A DNA stretch of 9,159 bases from Lachnospiraceae bacterium (GTDB taxonomy: Bacteria; Bacillota; Clostridia; Lachnospirales; Lachnospiraceae): positions 1-9,159 of the forward strand of contig JAGCRJ010000034.1 in the NCBI GenBank assembly GCA_017964745.1, given 5' to 3'. Shown here piece after piece: positions 1 to 5,958 of the stretch. Position numbers and translations under genes: made by a program. The first letter of the stretch is position 1, and each line of letters starts with the position of its first letter. The notes below the pieces were generated by a model, which saw only the letters and a program-made list of their open reading frames with translations, was not told the DNA's origin and made no database searches.

Positions 1-1
1 A

Positions 2-1147
2 GAAAAAGCTTTCTTTTACCAAAGCCTTAGTGAGTATGCGGAGTTTGATATTTCATACGGTGATACGGAACTTCCCGAAGAATCCGGAATGCCCGGGGAA
101 AGCACAAGAACCGCGGGCTGTTATCCCTCTCCCTCCGGGGATTGCTCCGCTGACAGAAAAGACTACGGAAGGGACCTTTTCTTTACGGGTGAATTTGTAT
201 CGTCCTACGAGGGTGAATTGTATATATATCCCGGTGCTATGGCGAGGCTTGAAGAAGGGACCGGTTTCATAAACGGAAGTGAGCGCCTTAAATACAGTGA
301 CCCCGAAAGGGACAGGATGAACGGTCTTACTCTTATAGGGGATGCCACCGCACCCGAATGTTATGTACGCGTAAACGGCGGAGAACCCGAGAAACTTTCC
401 GTATGCAATGTATCCAATGTTTTGTCCGAATATATCATAGACCGAAGATTCGGGAGCGTATCTGTGGAATTATTTGTTATGGATGAAGGATCCGGAGTAA
501 AGGAAGGATTTGAGATAAGGATATGCAATGCCGATAACGGCACGGAGGGAATATATTCGGCACAGGGAGGAAGCTTTTTCATTGAACTGAAGATGGATGA
601 GGACAGTCCGGAAGCACTTTTTGAAAATAGGCTGTTTAACGGCGATTTCGTAATATCCGTAACATCGGAGGATAATGTAGGAAACAGGGGAACCGTAACT
701 TCCGTATGTCTTCATGAACTGGATGTATCCGGAAGAATATGCAGATGCCTCGATGAACTGACAGGGCCGCTGACTTCGCAGGACGGAGATCCGGTCATAA
801 AACGGGGAGAGAGCGGATATGTGATATCGGATGTGTGGGGATATCCCGATGCCGTGCTTGTATCCTTTGAAAGTGACAGTCTTTCCTGTTTTGATATGCT
901 GTATGTTGTCGAGGGTAAAGAAGATAGTCTTCCCACACAGATCACATCGAACAGGGTCACTGTTTCTTTTCCGGAATACATGCTTGAGGAAAGGACGGAT
1001 TTTACGGTGCCGCTTGATTATGACAGTGATGTCATAAGAGTGAGCATAACCGCTTACAAAAACGGTGAAAGCATTACATGGGAGACAGAGTGCATGATCG
1101 GCAGTGAGGGAACGGTGCTTGATGAACTGATCACGGTACTCAGATAG
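2..1147 (+). CDS. Ig-like surface/secreted protein, 5' end outside window (partial)
   Basis: The frame is open from position 2 to the TAG at 1145-1147 and shows 381 residues with no stop, so the true start lies upstream; the ATG at 89 is merely the first Met in view. The visible protein is rich in beta-strand-type sequence. Residues about 110-240 look like a bacterial Ig-like domain: a DATAPE opening at 114-119, as often begins such domains, and SEDNVGN at 222-228, matching the usual closing strand motif. A second beta-rich segment covers about 268-370. No transmembrane helix, sorting signal or catalytic motif is visible, and the C-terminus simply ends in LITVLR. Any signal peptide or anchor must be in the missing part. 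Isoleucine is mostly ATA here, unlike the gene at 5959. The next gene follows on the same strand with a Shine-Dalgarno sequence overlapping this stop codon, so the two are probably co-transcribed. The Ig-like call rests on motif resemblance only; its role is unknown. Confidence 0.75.
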   Translation, partial: EKAFFYQSLSEYAEFDISYGDTELPEESGMPGESTRTAGCYPSPSGDCSADRKDYGRDLFFTGEFVSSYEGELYIYPGAMARLEEGTGFINGSERLKYSDPERDRMNGLTLIGDATAPECYVRVNGGEPEKLSVCNVSNVLSEYIIDRRFGSVSVELFVMDEGSGVKEGFEIRICNADNGTEGIYSAQGGSFFIELKMDEDSPEALFENRLFNGDFVISVTSEDNVGNRGTVTSVCLHELDVSGRICRCLDELTGPLTSQDGDPVIKRGESGYVISDVWGYPDAVLVSFESDSLSCFDMLYVVEGKEDSLPTQITSNRVTVSFPEYMLEERTDFTVPLDYDSDVIRVSITAYKNGESITWETECMIGSEGTVLDELITVLR

Positions 1148-1151
1148 GAGG
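1146..1151 (+). promoter_or_regulatory. Shine-Dalgarno AGGAGG for GTG start at 1161
   Basis: AGGAGG overlaps the TAG stop of the upstream gene and lies 9 nt before an in-frame GTG at 1161. It is the strongest ribosome-binding signal near this gene and supports coupling to the upstream reading frame. It competes with a second signal, AAAAGGGG at 1196-1203, located 8 nt before ATG 1212. Confidence 0.6.
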
Positions 1152-1152
1152 T

Positions 1153-1180
1153 TTAAGAAAGTGTCCCGTTCTGCTATAAT
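1153..1180 (+). promoter_or_regulatory. Possible extended -10 promoter inside the 5' end of the propeller gene
   Basis: TATAAT at 1175-1180 is preceded by TG at 1172-1173 with one base between, a perfect extended -10 element. The -35 region is weak: TTAAGA at 1153-1158 with a 16-bp spacer. Extended -10 promoters can work with a poor -35. Transcription would begin near 1187, downstream of the GTG at 1161, so this transcript could only use ATG 1212. Seen by eye only. Confidence 0.4.
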
Positions 1181-2216
1181 CAGGTATAGATTACGAAAAG
1201 GGGTATGCCCTATGATGAATAAACTGATAAAAGCAGGAATGGGACTTATGCTTGCCGCAGTCATGGCTCTTGCCGTGCCTTCGGAAAGCTATGCCGCACC
1301 CGGTCTCGGAAGCGGAGCTGTTTTCCCGAACCGCTATAATGAATATGCTTCGACCTATGTTTCCACACAGACCACATATCTGAACGGCCTGTATTTTACC
1401 GTGGACTGTTATCACGACCGCGTGATCTATGCCGAGCCCGAGAATGTCGGAACCGATACTTCCCACTGGAAGATAATGGCCGATGATCTTAACAAGCCCC
1501 ACAGCATCTGCTCGGACGGGGTCATCTATCTTGTCACCGATACGGACAATAACAGGGTGGTCACATATACAAGGCTTGTTACGGGTGAATTCATAGAGCT
1601 TCAGAGCTTTGAGAATGTGGGTATAAGACCGCATTACTGCGTATACGATCAGGCGAGTGCTTCCTTCTATGTATGGAGTTCCTATACAGGGGAAATGTTT
1701 ATATACAAGAGACCCGCAAACGGATTTGCTCTCAGACTCGATAAAGTAAAAAGACTGGATTATCTTAACGGTGTTTATACAAGATCCTTTACGATAGACG
1801 GAAACAATATCCTTCTCTGTTCCCAGGGAGCGGGAGGCATAATATCCGTCAACAAGAGAACGTTTGCACTGACAGGTGTGTATCCGGTATGCGATGATCT
1901 CGGAGGTGTGGTTCAGGTAGCGCATATAGGTTCGCACTATTATCTGACAACATCATCCGACAGGTTTGGGAACCAGAGCAGGGCAACCGTTGTAAGAAGT
2001 ACCAGTCTCGGAGGTTTCTATTATCCCGGGCAGTATGAAGATGTAAACGGGCTGCTGGGAGGTCTCAGGGGATCGGCTGTCCCTTATTACCTTACACCTG
2101 CAGCGGGCGTTTATTTTGCAAGATTTATGGGAACCGGCGGGGGATATAATGACTTTGCGGTGACCTTCGCGGAAGATCCCTTCGGAAATATAATCCTTGG
2201 AACGAGGTTCCCCTGA
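1161..2216 (+). CDS. Secreted beta-propeller-like (NHL-like) protein
   Basis: The coding frame runs from GTG 1161 (or ATG 1212) to TGA 2214-2216. From ATG 1212 the protein opens with a typical signal peptide: MMNKLIK, a hydrophobic core GLMLAAVMALAV, and a likely cleavage after SESYA, leaving about 305 mature residues. From GTG 1161 there are 17 extra residues before this, an unusually long n-region. The mature part has repeated strand motifs such as DCYHDRVIYAE (residues 82-92 from GTG) and DTDNNRVVTY (127-136), which resemble NHL-type blade motifs, and later SFTIDGNNILLC and EDPFGNIILGT. This suggests a beta-propeller that may bind a ligand, polysaccharide or protein outside the cell. No catalytic residues or cell-wall anchor could be recognised. 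It follows the Ig-like gene after 13 nt and ends directly against the stop codon of the convergent phosphoesterase gene. Secretion is well supported; the propeller fold is moderately supported; function is unknown. Confidence 0.75.
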   Translation: MSRSAIIRYRLRKGVCPMMNKLIKAGMGLMLAAVMALAVPSESYAAPGLGSGAVFPNRYNEYASTYVSTQTTYLNGLYFTVDCYHDRVIYAEPENVGTDTSHWKIMADDLNKPHSICSDGVIYLVTDTDNNRVVTYTRLVTGEFIELQSFENVGIRPHYCVYDQASASFYVWSSYTGEMFIYKRPANGFALRLDKVKRLDYLNGVYTRSFTIDGNNILLCSQGAGGIISVNKRTFALTGVYPVCDDLGGVVQVAHIGSHYYLTTSSDRFGNQSRATVVRSTSLGGFYYPGQYEDVNGLLGGLRGSAVPYYLTPAAGVYFARFMGTGGGYNDFAVTFAEDPFGNIILGTRFP

Positions 2217-2232
2217 TCAGGGAGCCGAACCT
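2205..2232. terminator. Inverted repeat over two abutting convergent stop codons, possible bidirectional terminator
   Basis: AGGTTC at 2205-2210 pairs with GAACCT at 2227-2232, and between them lies the perfect palindrome CCCTGATCAGGG at 2211-2222. A four-base bulge (AGCC, 2223-2226) breaks the right arm. The palindrome contains the TGA of the plus gene (2214-2216) and the TGA of the minus gene (2219-2217). In RNA it could fold into a 10-pair hairpin with a GATC loop from either strand. No T-run follows on either side, so it is not a classical intrinsic terminator. It may mark 3' ends or slow polymerase. Confidence 0.4.
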
Positions 2233-3491
2233 TCCGGTACTACGTGAACAACGCCGATAACTCCCGAGAATGCGGGAGAGAAGATGTGCTGTCTGAGTCC
2301 GAAGTTTATCTCACCTTCCCATGCGGCGTGAAGATGTCCGGCGAGAACCAGACGGCACTCCGAATCCTCAGCATAGACAAGATCCAGGATCTTTCTGGTA
2401 TTTTCATCTATCCCGTAGAGATCTCCTCCGGGATTCCAATAGTATTTCCTGTTTCGCACGAGCATTGAAAGCTCTTCAAGCGAAGGATCCACCATTGAAA
2501 AATAAGGAACATGGGTTGCCGCGATAATGGGCACCCCTCTGCCGTAAAGCTCGGTGAGAACCTCTATCTGGTCTTCACCGGGCGCGCTTGTCGAAAGATT
2601 TACACCGGCGATCATCAAGTCACCGAGGTCGATATATTTACGGGTGTTGTCATCCCCGTCGAGAGCAGTATGAAGCTCTGCACATTTAACATCGTCGAAG
2701 CCCGTGCTTCCGTCGCTATACCAGGTGCCGTAGTCATGATCGGCCCTGATATAAAGAACTCTGTCATCAGGATATTTGAGCCGGTCAAATCCCCTTTTGA
2801 GAGCATCCATATTTGAAGTGCTGCAGTAGTCTATAAGATCCCCGCCGAAGATGACCGCGTCGAAGTCATTATAGTTGAGATAGTCTATGATCATCGGCCA
2901 GAGATCCCTGCCGTGTACTCCGTCGGGGGTTACGGATAATGTCTCATATCTGTTCCGGACCGTTTCGAGTGAAGCTTCTCCCACATCACCTGCCGTAAAA
3001 TCCGTGATCATATGTACATCGGAAACCCAGGCGATCGTGTATTCATGCTCGATGCCGGGTATTTCCACATAGACGTTTTCTTCGATGAAGTCATATGCGG
3101 GTTCCGGATATGAAATGGCAGGCTGTACCGGAATGGGCACAGGATCTGTTTCGGGCTCCGGAATTTCAGTTTCCGGTACCGGAATATCGGATACTTCTTC
3201 CTGCCCGGAAATGCCGTCATACGGATCGGGCATGATAAAGAAAAGAATGAGTCCCGCAATGGTAAGAGCCGCAAGTATCGCCGAAAGAACGATCGTCACC
3301 TCTTTGTCGCGGTTTCTCTTTTTCTTCTTTACGGGCTTTTCCTTTACGGATTTTTCTTTTACCGGCTTTTCCTTTACGGGATTTTCCTTTGCCGGTTTTT
3401 CCTTCACCGCTTTTCCGTTTTCACTCTTTTCTGCCGTCTTTTCATTTACGGCAGTTTCTTTTTTGTTTTCTTTCTTTTCTTCTGAAGGCAT
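2217..3491 (-). CDS. Membrane-anchored calcineurin-like metallophosphoesterase
   Basis: This is a single-pass membrane protein with an outward-facing phosphoesterase domain. I prefer ATG 3491 because it overlaps the upstream TAA stop as TAATG and has AGGA about 10 nt before it; ATG 3524 would add 11 residues (numbers below count from 3524). Order: a Lys/Glu-rich tail with KEKP repeats (12-74), a transmembrane helix (about 76-98), a Pro/Glu linker (105-140), then the catalytic domain (160-435). Calcineurin-like metal-site motifs are visible in order: SDVH (D169, H171), GGDLID (D229, D232), ADHD (261-264) in place of the usual GNHD, ATH (H338), and GHLH (H397, H399). Family members are usually metal-dependent phosphomonoesterases, phosphodiesterases or nucleotidases; the substrate here is not readable. 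The Asn-to-Asp change in the third motif is unusual but may still ligate metal. The gene is second in an operon behind the zinc-ribbon gene. No gene symbol can be justified. Confidence 0.88.
   Translation of the reverse strand: MPSEEKKENKKETAVNEKTAEKSENGKAVKEKPAKENPVKEKPVKEKSVKEKPVKKKKRNRDKEVTIVLSAILAALTIAGLILFFIMPDPYDGISGQEEVSDIPVPETEIPEPETDPVPIPVQPAISYPEPAYDFIEENVYVEIPGIEHEYTIAWVSDVHMITDFTAGDVGEASLETVRNRYETLSVTPDGVHGRDLWPMIIDYLNYNDFDAVIFGGDLIDYCSTSNMDALKRGFDRLKYPDDRVLYIRADHDYGTWYSDGSTGFDDVKCAELHTALDGDDNTRKYIDLGDLMIAGVNLSTSAPGEDQIEVLTELYGRGVPIIAATHVPYFSMVDPSLEELSMLVRNRKYYWNPGGDLYGIDENTRKILDLVYAEDSECRLVLAGHLHAAWEGEINFGLRQHIFSPAFSGVIGVVHVVPEGSAP
3318..3407 (-). repeat. 15-bp tandem repeat encoding KEKP pentapeptides
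   Basis: Six imperfect 15-bp units encode V/A-K-E-K-P-type pentapeptides (residues 40-69 counted from ATG 3524), the last degenerating to VKKKK just before the transmembrane helix. The resulting tail is strongly basic, fits the positive-inside rule, and is therefore probably cytoplasmic. Units of 15 bp keep frame when copied or lost. Confidence 0.85.
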
Positions 3492-5176
3492 TATCTGTTG
3501 ATCCTGATGTTTTCCCTGATCCATGCTCTGGTCTCAGCGGTTGTTCCGTTGGTTGTGCTTACCTGGAAATCGGGGTTTGCACCGGAGCTGATATCATTGA
3601 ATGCCCAGAAATGATTGAGGTCTATATTTTTATCGTCGGCCTGGGAGTGATCGAGGATTATGAGTATTCCCTCGTTTTCTCCGAGCTTTTCCATAATGGT
3701 ATTGAATGCCTGTGTATAGGGAGTGGGATCTATTCCGGCTTCGGTGCAGTAATAGATTCCGTCGTAGATGAGCTGGAGGTTATAATCCGTTTCCTTCAGG
3801 ACTCTGTCTATCTCATCAAGTGCGTCCTCTGCGGTCATGGTCTTATCCTTGATGCCGGTCTCTATGTTTTTCCTGGTAATCCATGCAAGTGAATAGATAT
3901 AACGGAGTCTTAAGGGGTCGTCGAGATCATCGGGATCGAAGAGGACAGTATTTCCGTCTTCGTCTACGATCGATGCCGCATCGGCTGCAAGCTCCCATGC
4001 CTCGTCTCTGGACCAGTTTTCGCGGGTTGAGATCTCGTTGATCGCAAAGATGTACTTTTCACGGTATACCTCGATCAGGTTATCGCTTTCTTCCCTGATG
4101 CTGTCGGAATTGATCTCGATGCCGGCTTTCTCAAGTCTGTCGGCATACTCGATTATCTCATCGTAATAGATCCTGGACTGGGTATATAAGCCGGAACTTA
4201 CACGCTGTCCGTCAAGAAGTGATACGGAGTATCTTACCTGCTCCGCATATCTTGCAAAGATATCGTCGGCTTCCTTGGAGATATCCTCGGCCATGTCATA
4301 TTCATCGGCGAGCCTGATGTAAAGATCGAGAGCGGCAGGATAGGAGCTTGACATTGCATCGGACTTATCTCCCTCCTTGACATAGGACTTGATCTGATCC
4401 TTGATCTCTTCAATCTCTGCAGCTTTTTCAGCTTCAGCCTCGGGATCTTCCTCTTCGGGTTCGTCCTCATCGTCTTCGTCGTCTTCATCGTTATCCCTGC
4501 CACTCGACTGGTTGACTGCGATATCCGGTCTGCCGCCTGAGAATACGCCCATGCTCTTGAGCGCAAGAAGGATGGCAACGATAAGAGCTGCGATCACAAG
4601 GATTATGATGATTATGAGTCCCTTTGATGAGTGGCTCTTTTTTTCTTTTTCGGGTGCAGGCTCAGCGGGAGCTGCGGGCTGTGCGGGAGAAGCTGCCTGT
4701 GCGGGAGCGGCTGCTCCGAGTGATGCGAATCCCGAATACTTGGGCGCTTCTGCCTGCTGCGGAGCAGCGTTTCCGGAGCCGACGGGTGCACCGCACTTAG
4801 TGCAGAATTTTGTTCCATCCTTTAACTGAGCACCGCATTTGGGACAGAGTGCGGGCTGGGCGGGTGCCTGGGGCTTGGCCTCTTCGGCAGGCTTGCTCTG
4901 TTCGGGAGCCTGAGCCTTGGCTTCTTCGGCAGGCTTGTTCTGCTCGGGAGCCTGAGGTTTGGTCTCTTCGGCAGGCTTGCTCTGTTCGGGAGCCGGAGCC
5001 TTGGTCTCTTCTGCGGGCTTATCCTGGGCTGCGGGCTTCACGAGGTTGACCTTGGGTATCTGTGCCACGGCTTCCTCGGGCTTTGCCGGAGTCTCGGGTG
5101 TTTCTATCTTGGTTCCGCATTTAATGCAGAATTTCATATCGTTTGTGATCTCTGCTTTACAATTTGGACAATTCAT
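3491..5176 (-). CDS. Double zinc-ribbon membrane protein with extracytoplasmic domain (TcaA/YvbJ-like layout)
   Basis: A 561-residue protein starting at ATG 5176, with CAAGGGGG as Shine-Dalgarno 9 nt upstream. Zinc ribbon 1 uses C3, C6, C17, C20; zinc ribbon 2 uses C111, C114, C125, C128; both have CxxC-x10-CxxC spacing. Between them are four 14-residue Pro/Ala/Glu/Lys repeats (53-108). After a Pro/Ala linker comes one transmembrane helix (about 186-206), a very acidic stretch (228-250), and a mostly helical C-terminal domain to residue 561 that I do not recognise. With zinc ribbons inside, the last 350 residues should lie outside. The same general layout is known from the Staphylococcus TcaA and Bacillus YvbJ type of envelope proteins, linked to stress or antibiotic response, but no sequence homology in the C-terminal domain could be judged. 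It is first in an operon with the phosphoesterase and diverges from the ABC exporter operon, sharing its promoter region. Such zinc ribbons more often bind protein than DNA. Confidence 0.85.
   Translation of the reverse strand: MNCPNCKAEITNDMKFCIKCGTKIETPETPAKPEEAVAQIPKVNLVKPAAQDKPAEETKAPAPEQSKPAEETKPQAPEQNKPAEEAKAQAPEQSKPAEEAKPQAPAQPALCPKCGAQLKDGTKFCTKCGAPVGSGNAAPQQAEAPKYSGFASLGAAAPAQAASPAQPAAPAEPAPEKEKKSHSSKGLIIIIILVIAALIVAILLALKSMGVFSGGRPDIAVNQSSGRDNDEDDEDDEDEPEEEDPEAEAEKAAEIEEIKDQIKSYVKEGDKSDAMSSSYPAALDLYIRLADEYDMAEDISKEADDIFARYAEQVRYSVSLLDGQRVSSGLYTQSRIYYDEIIEYADRLEKAGIEINSDSIREESDNLIEVYREKYIFAINEISTRENWSRDEAWELAADAASIVDEDGNTVLFDPDDLDDPLRLRYIYSLAWITRKNIETGIKDKTMTAEDALDEIDRVLKETDYNLQLIYDGIYYCTEAGIDPTPYTQAFNTIMEKLGENEGILIILDHSQADDKNIDLNHFWAFNDISSGANPDFQVSTTNGTTAETRAWIRENIRINR
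4853..5020 (-). repeat. Four tandem 42-bp repeats encoding 14-residue Pro/Ala/Glu/Lys units
   Basis: Four consecutive units fit K-P-A-E-E-(T/A)-K-(A/P)-(P/Q)-A-P-(E/A)-Q-(S/N/P), covering residues 53-108 of the zinc-ribbon protein. Units are alike at DNA level too (for example repeated CTCTTCGGCAGGCTTG blocks on the plus strand), suggesting recent slippage or unequal exchange. The encoded segment should be an extended, disordered spacer between the two zinc ribbons, and copy number may vary between strains. Confidence 0.9.
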
Positions 5177-5256
5177 TTTATTGATCCCCCTTGTACTAAT
5201 AGGTATCCTAATTTGCCTCTTGATTTAGCAAAATTGAACATATTTTCTGATAACTT

Positions 5257-5285
5257 ATTATATATATTTAAGAATATTATTGCAA
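5257..5285 (-). promoter_or_regulatory. Sigma-A type promoter for the zinc-ribbon/phosphoesterase operon
   Basis: Reading the minus strand, TTGCAA (5285-5280) is followed after exactly 17 bp by a perfect TATAAT (5262-5257). Transcription should start near 5250, giving a leader of about 74 nt before ATG 5176. The -35 box matches the TTGACA consensus at five of six positions and is shared with the opposite promoter. Confidence 0.75.
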
Positions 5286-5308
5286 GATAGCCCGAAATTA
5301 AATATAAT
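5280..5308 (+). promoter_or_regulatory. Sigma-A type promoter for the ABC exporter operon
   Basis: TTGCAA (5280-5285), a 17-bp spacer, and a perfect TATAAT (5303-5308). Transcription should start around 5315, giving a leader of only about 17 nt before ATG 5332. This start falls on or after the in-frame ATG at 5314, so that ATG is unlikely to be the translation start. The -35 hexamer is palindromic and is also the -35 of the divergent promoter. Confidence 0.75.
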
Positions 5309-5322
5309 TTTGAATGTGTGTG

Positions 5323-5329
5323 GGTGATC
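5323..5329 (+). promoter_or_regulatory. Extended-type Shine-Dalgarno GGTGATC that decides ATG 5332
   Basis: The seven bases GGTGATC are complementary to the distal part of the usual 16S rRNA 3' end (GATCACC of GATCACCTCC), two bases before ATG 5332. The GG lies 7 nt from the ATG. The upstream in-frame ATG 5314 has only A/T-rich sequence before it, so this signal favours 5332. Confidence 0.55.
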
Positions 5330-5331
5330 AA

Positions 5332-5958
5332 ATGGTTGAAGTCACTAATGTATGTAAATCATACGGAAGAAAAAACATACTTAATGGAGTAAGTTTTACG
5401 GCTTCTCCGGGACAGCAGATCGCACTGGTAGGAAGGAACGGCTGCGGCAAGAGTACTCTTATGCAGATAATGGCGGGCCTTCTGAAAGCCGATTCGGGAA
5501 ATGTTCTATATTTTGGAAAGAAGCTCAGTCCCGGTTCCGCCTTCTCACATACCGTTGGCTACCTTCCGCAGGAGAATCCTCTTATAGAGGAGCTGTCCGT
5601 TGCAGACAATATGTCGCTCTGGTCTGGCAGAAAGTGCAGACCGGGTGATGAGGCGGTCAGGATGTTCCGGCTTGAGGATATCCTTAAGCAGCAGGTCTCA
5701 AAGCTTTCCGGAGGAATGAAGAGGAGAGTTGCCATAGCATGTGCATGCGTTCATATGCCGCCTGTCATGCTCATGGATGAGCCCACCGCCGCACTTGATA
5801 TCTATTACCGCACAGAGGTGCGGAAGTGGATGCGGCAGTACCGTGACATGAACGGTATCATTATCACTGTTACCCACGATTCCGATGAGATGTCGGATTC
5901 GTCCGTATGTCTTCTTATTGAGGATGGATTACTTAAAGATTTTAGGGAGGAAAAGTAA
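5332..5958 (+). CDS. ABC transporter ATP-binding protein
   Basis: A 208-residue ATPase that should power the ABC-2 permeases encoded downstream by ATP hydrolysis at the inner face of the membrane. All core motifs are present in order: Walker A GRNGCGKST (34-42, K40), Q-loop Q80 in YLPQENP, signature LSGGM (115-119), Walker B VMLMDEP (D139, catalytic E140), D-loop AALD (143-146) and H-loop H172 in VTHD. The protein ends soon after the H-loop, so it lacks the C-terminal extension found in many drug-exporter ATPases. ATG 5332 is chosen over ATG 5314 because of the GGTGATC ribosome site and the predicted transcript start near 5315. The TAA stop is followed with no gap by the ATG of the next gene, whose Shine-Dalgarno GGGAGG lies within this coding sequence, pointing to tight translational coupling. 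The family assignment is secure; the exported substrate is unknown. Confidence 0.95.
   Translation: MVEVTNVCKSYGRKNILNGVSFTASPGQQIALVGRNGCGKSTLMQIMAGLLKADSGNVLYFGKKLSPGSAFSHTVGYLPQENPLIEELSVADNMSLWSGRKCRPGDEAVRMFRLEDILKQQVSKLSGGMKRRVAIACACVHMPPVMLMDEPTAALDIYYRTEVRKWMRQYRDMNGIIITVTHDSDEMSDSSVCLLIEDGLLKDFREEK

Noticed and set aside
470..1937. Long open frames on the minus strand (470-1264 and 1191-1937) opposite the Ig-like and propeller genes
   Set aside because: They overlap well-supported plus-strand coding sequences with domain motifs and a signal peptide, have no recognisable protein features, and look like antisense shadows.
4853..5020. CRISPR-like reading of the regular 42-bp units
   Set aside because: There are no unique spacers; the units are contiguous, in frame, and encode a protein repeat.
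4810..5049. Plus-strand frame with repeated Arg/Gln-rich units opposite the 42-bp repeats
   Set aside because: Its periodicity merely mirrors the Pro/Ala/Glu/Lys repeats of the minus-strand gene; no start signal or domain.
5197..5213. Small hairpin TAGG-ATA-CCTA in the leader of the zinc-ribbon gene
   Set aside because: The stem has only four sure pairs and a three-base loop; it resembles no known riboswitch and is probably chance.
5314..5331. ATG 5314 as start of the ATPase
   Set aside because: It has no Shine-Dalgarno, lies at or before the predicted transcript start, and ABC ATPases typically begin as MVEVTNVCKSYG does from ATG 5332.
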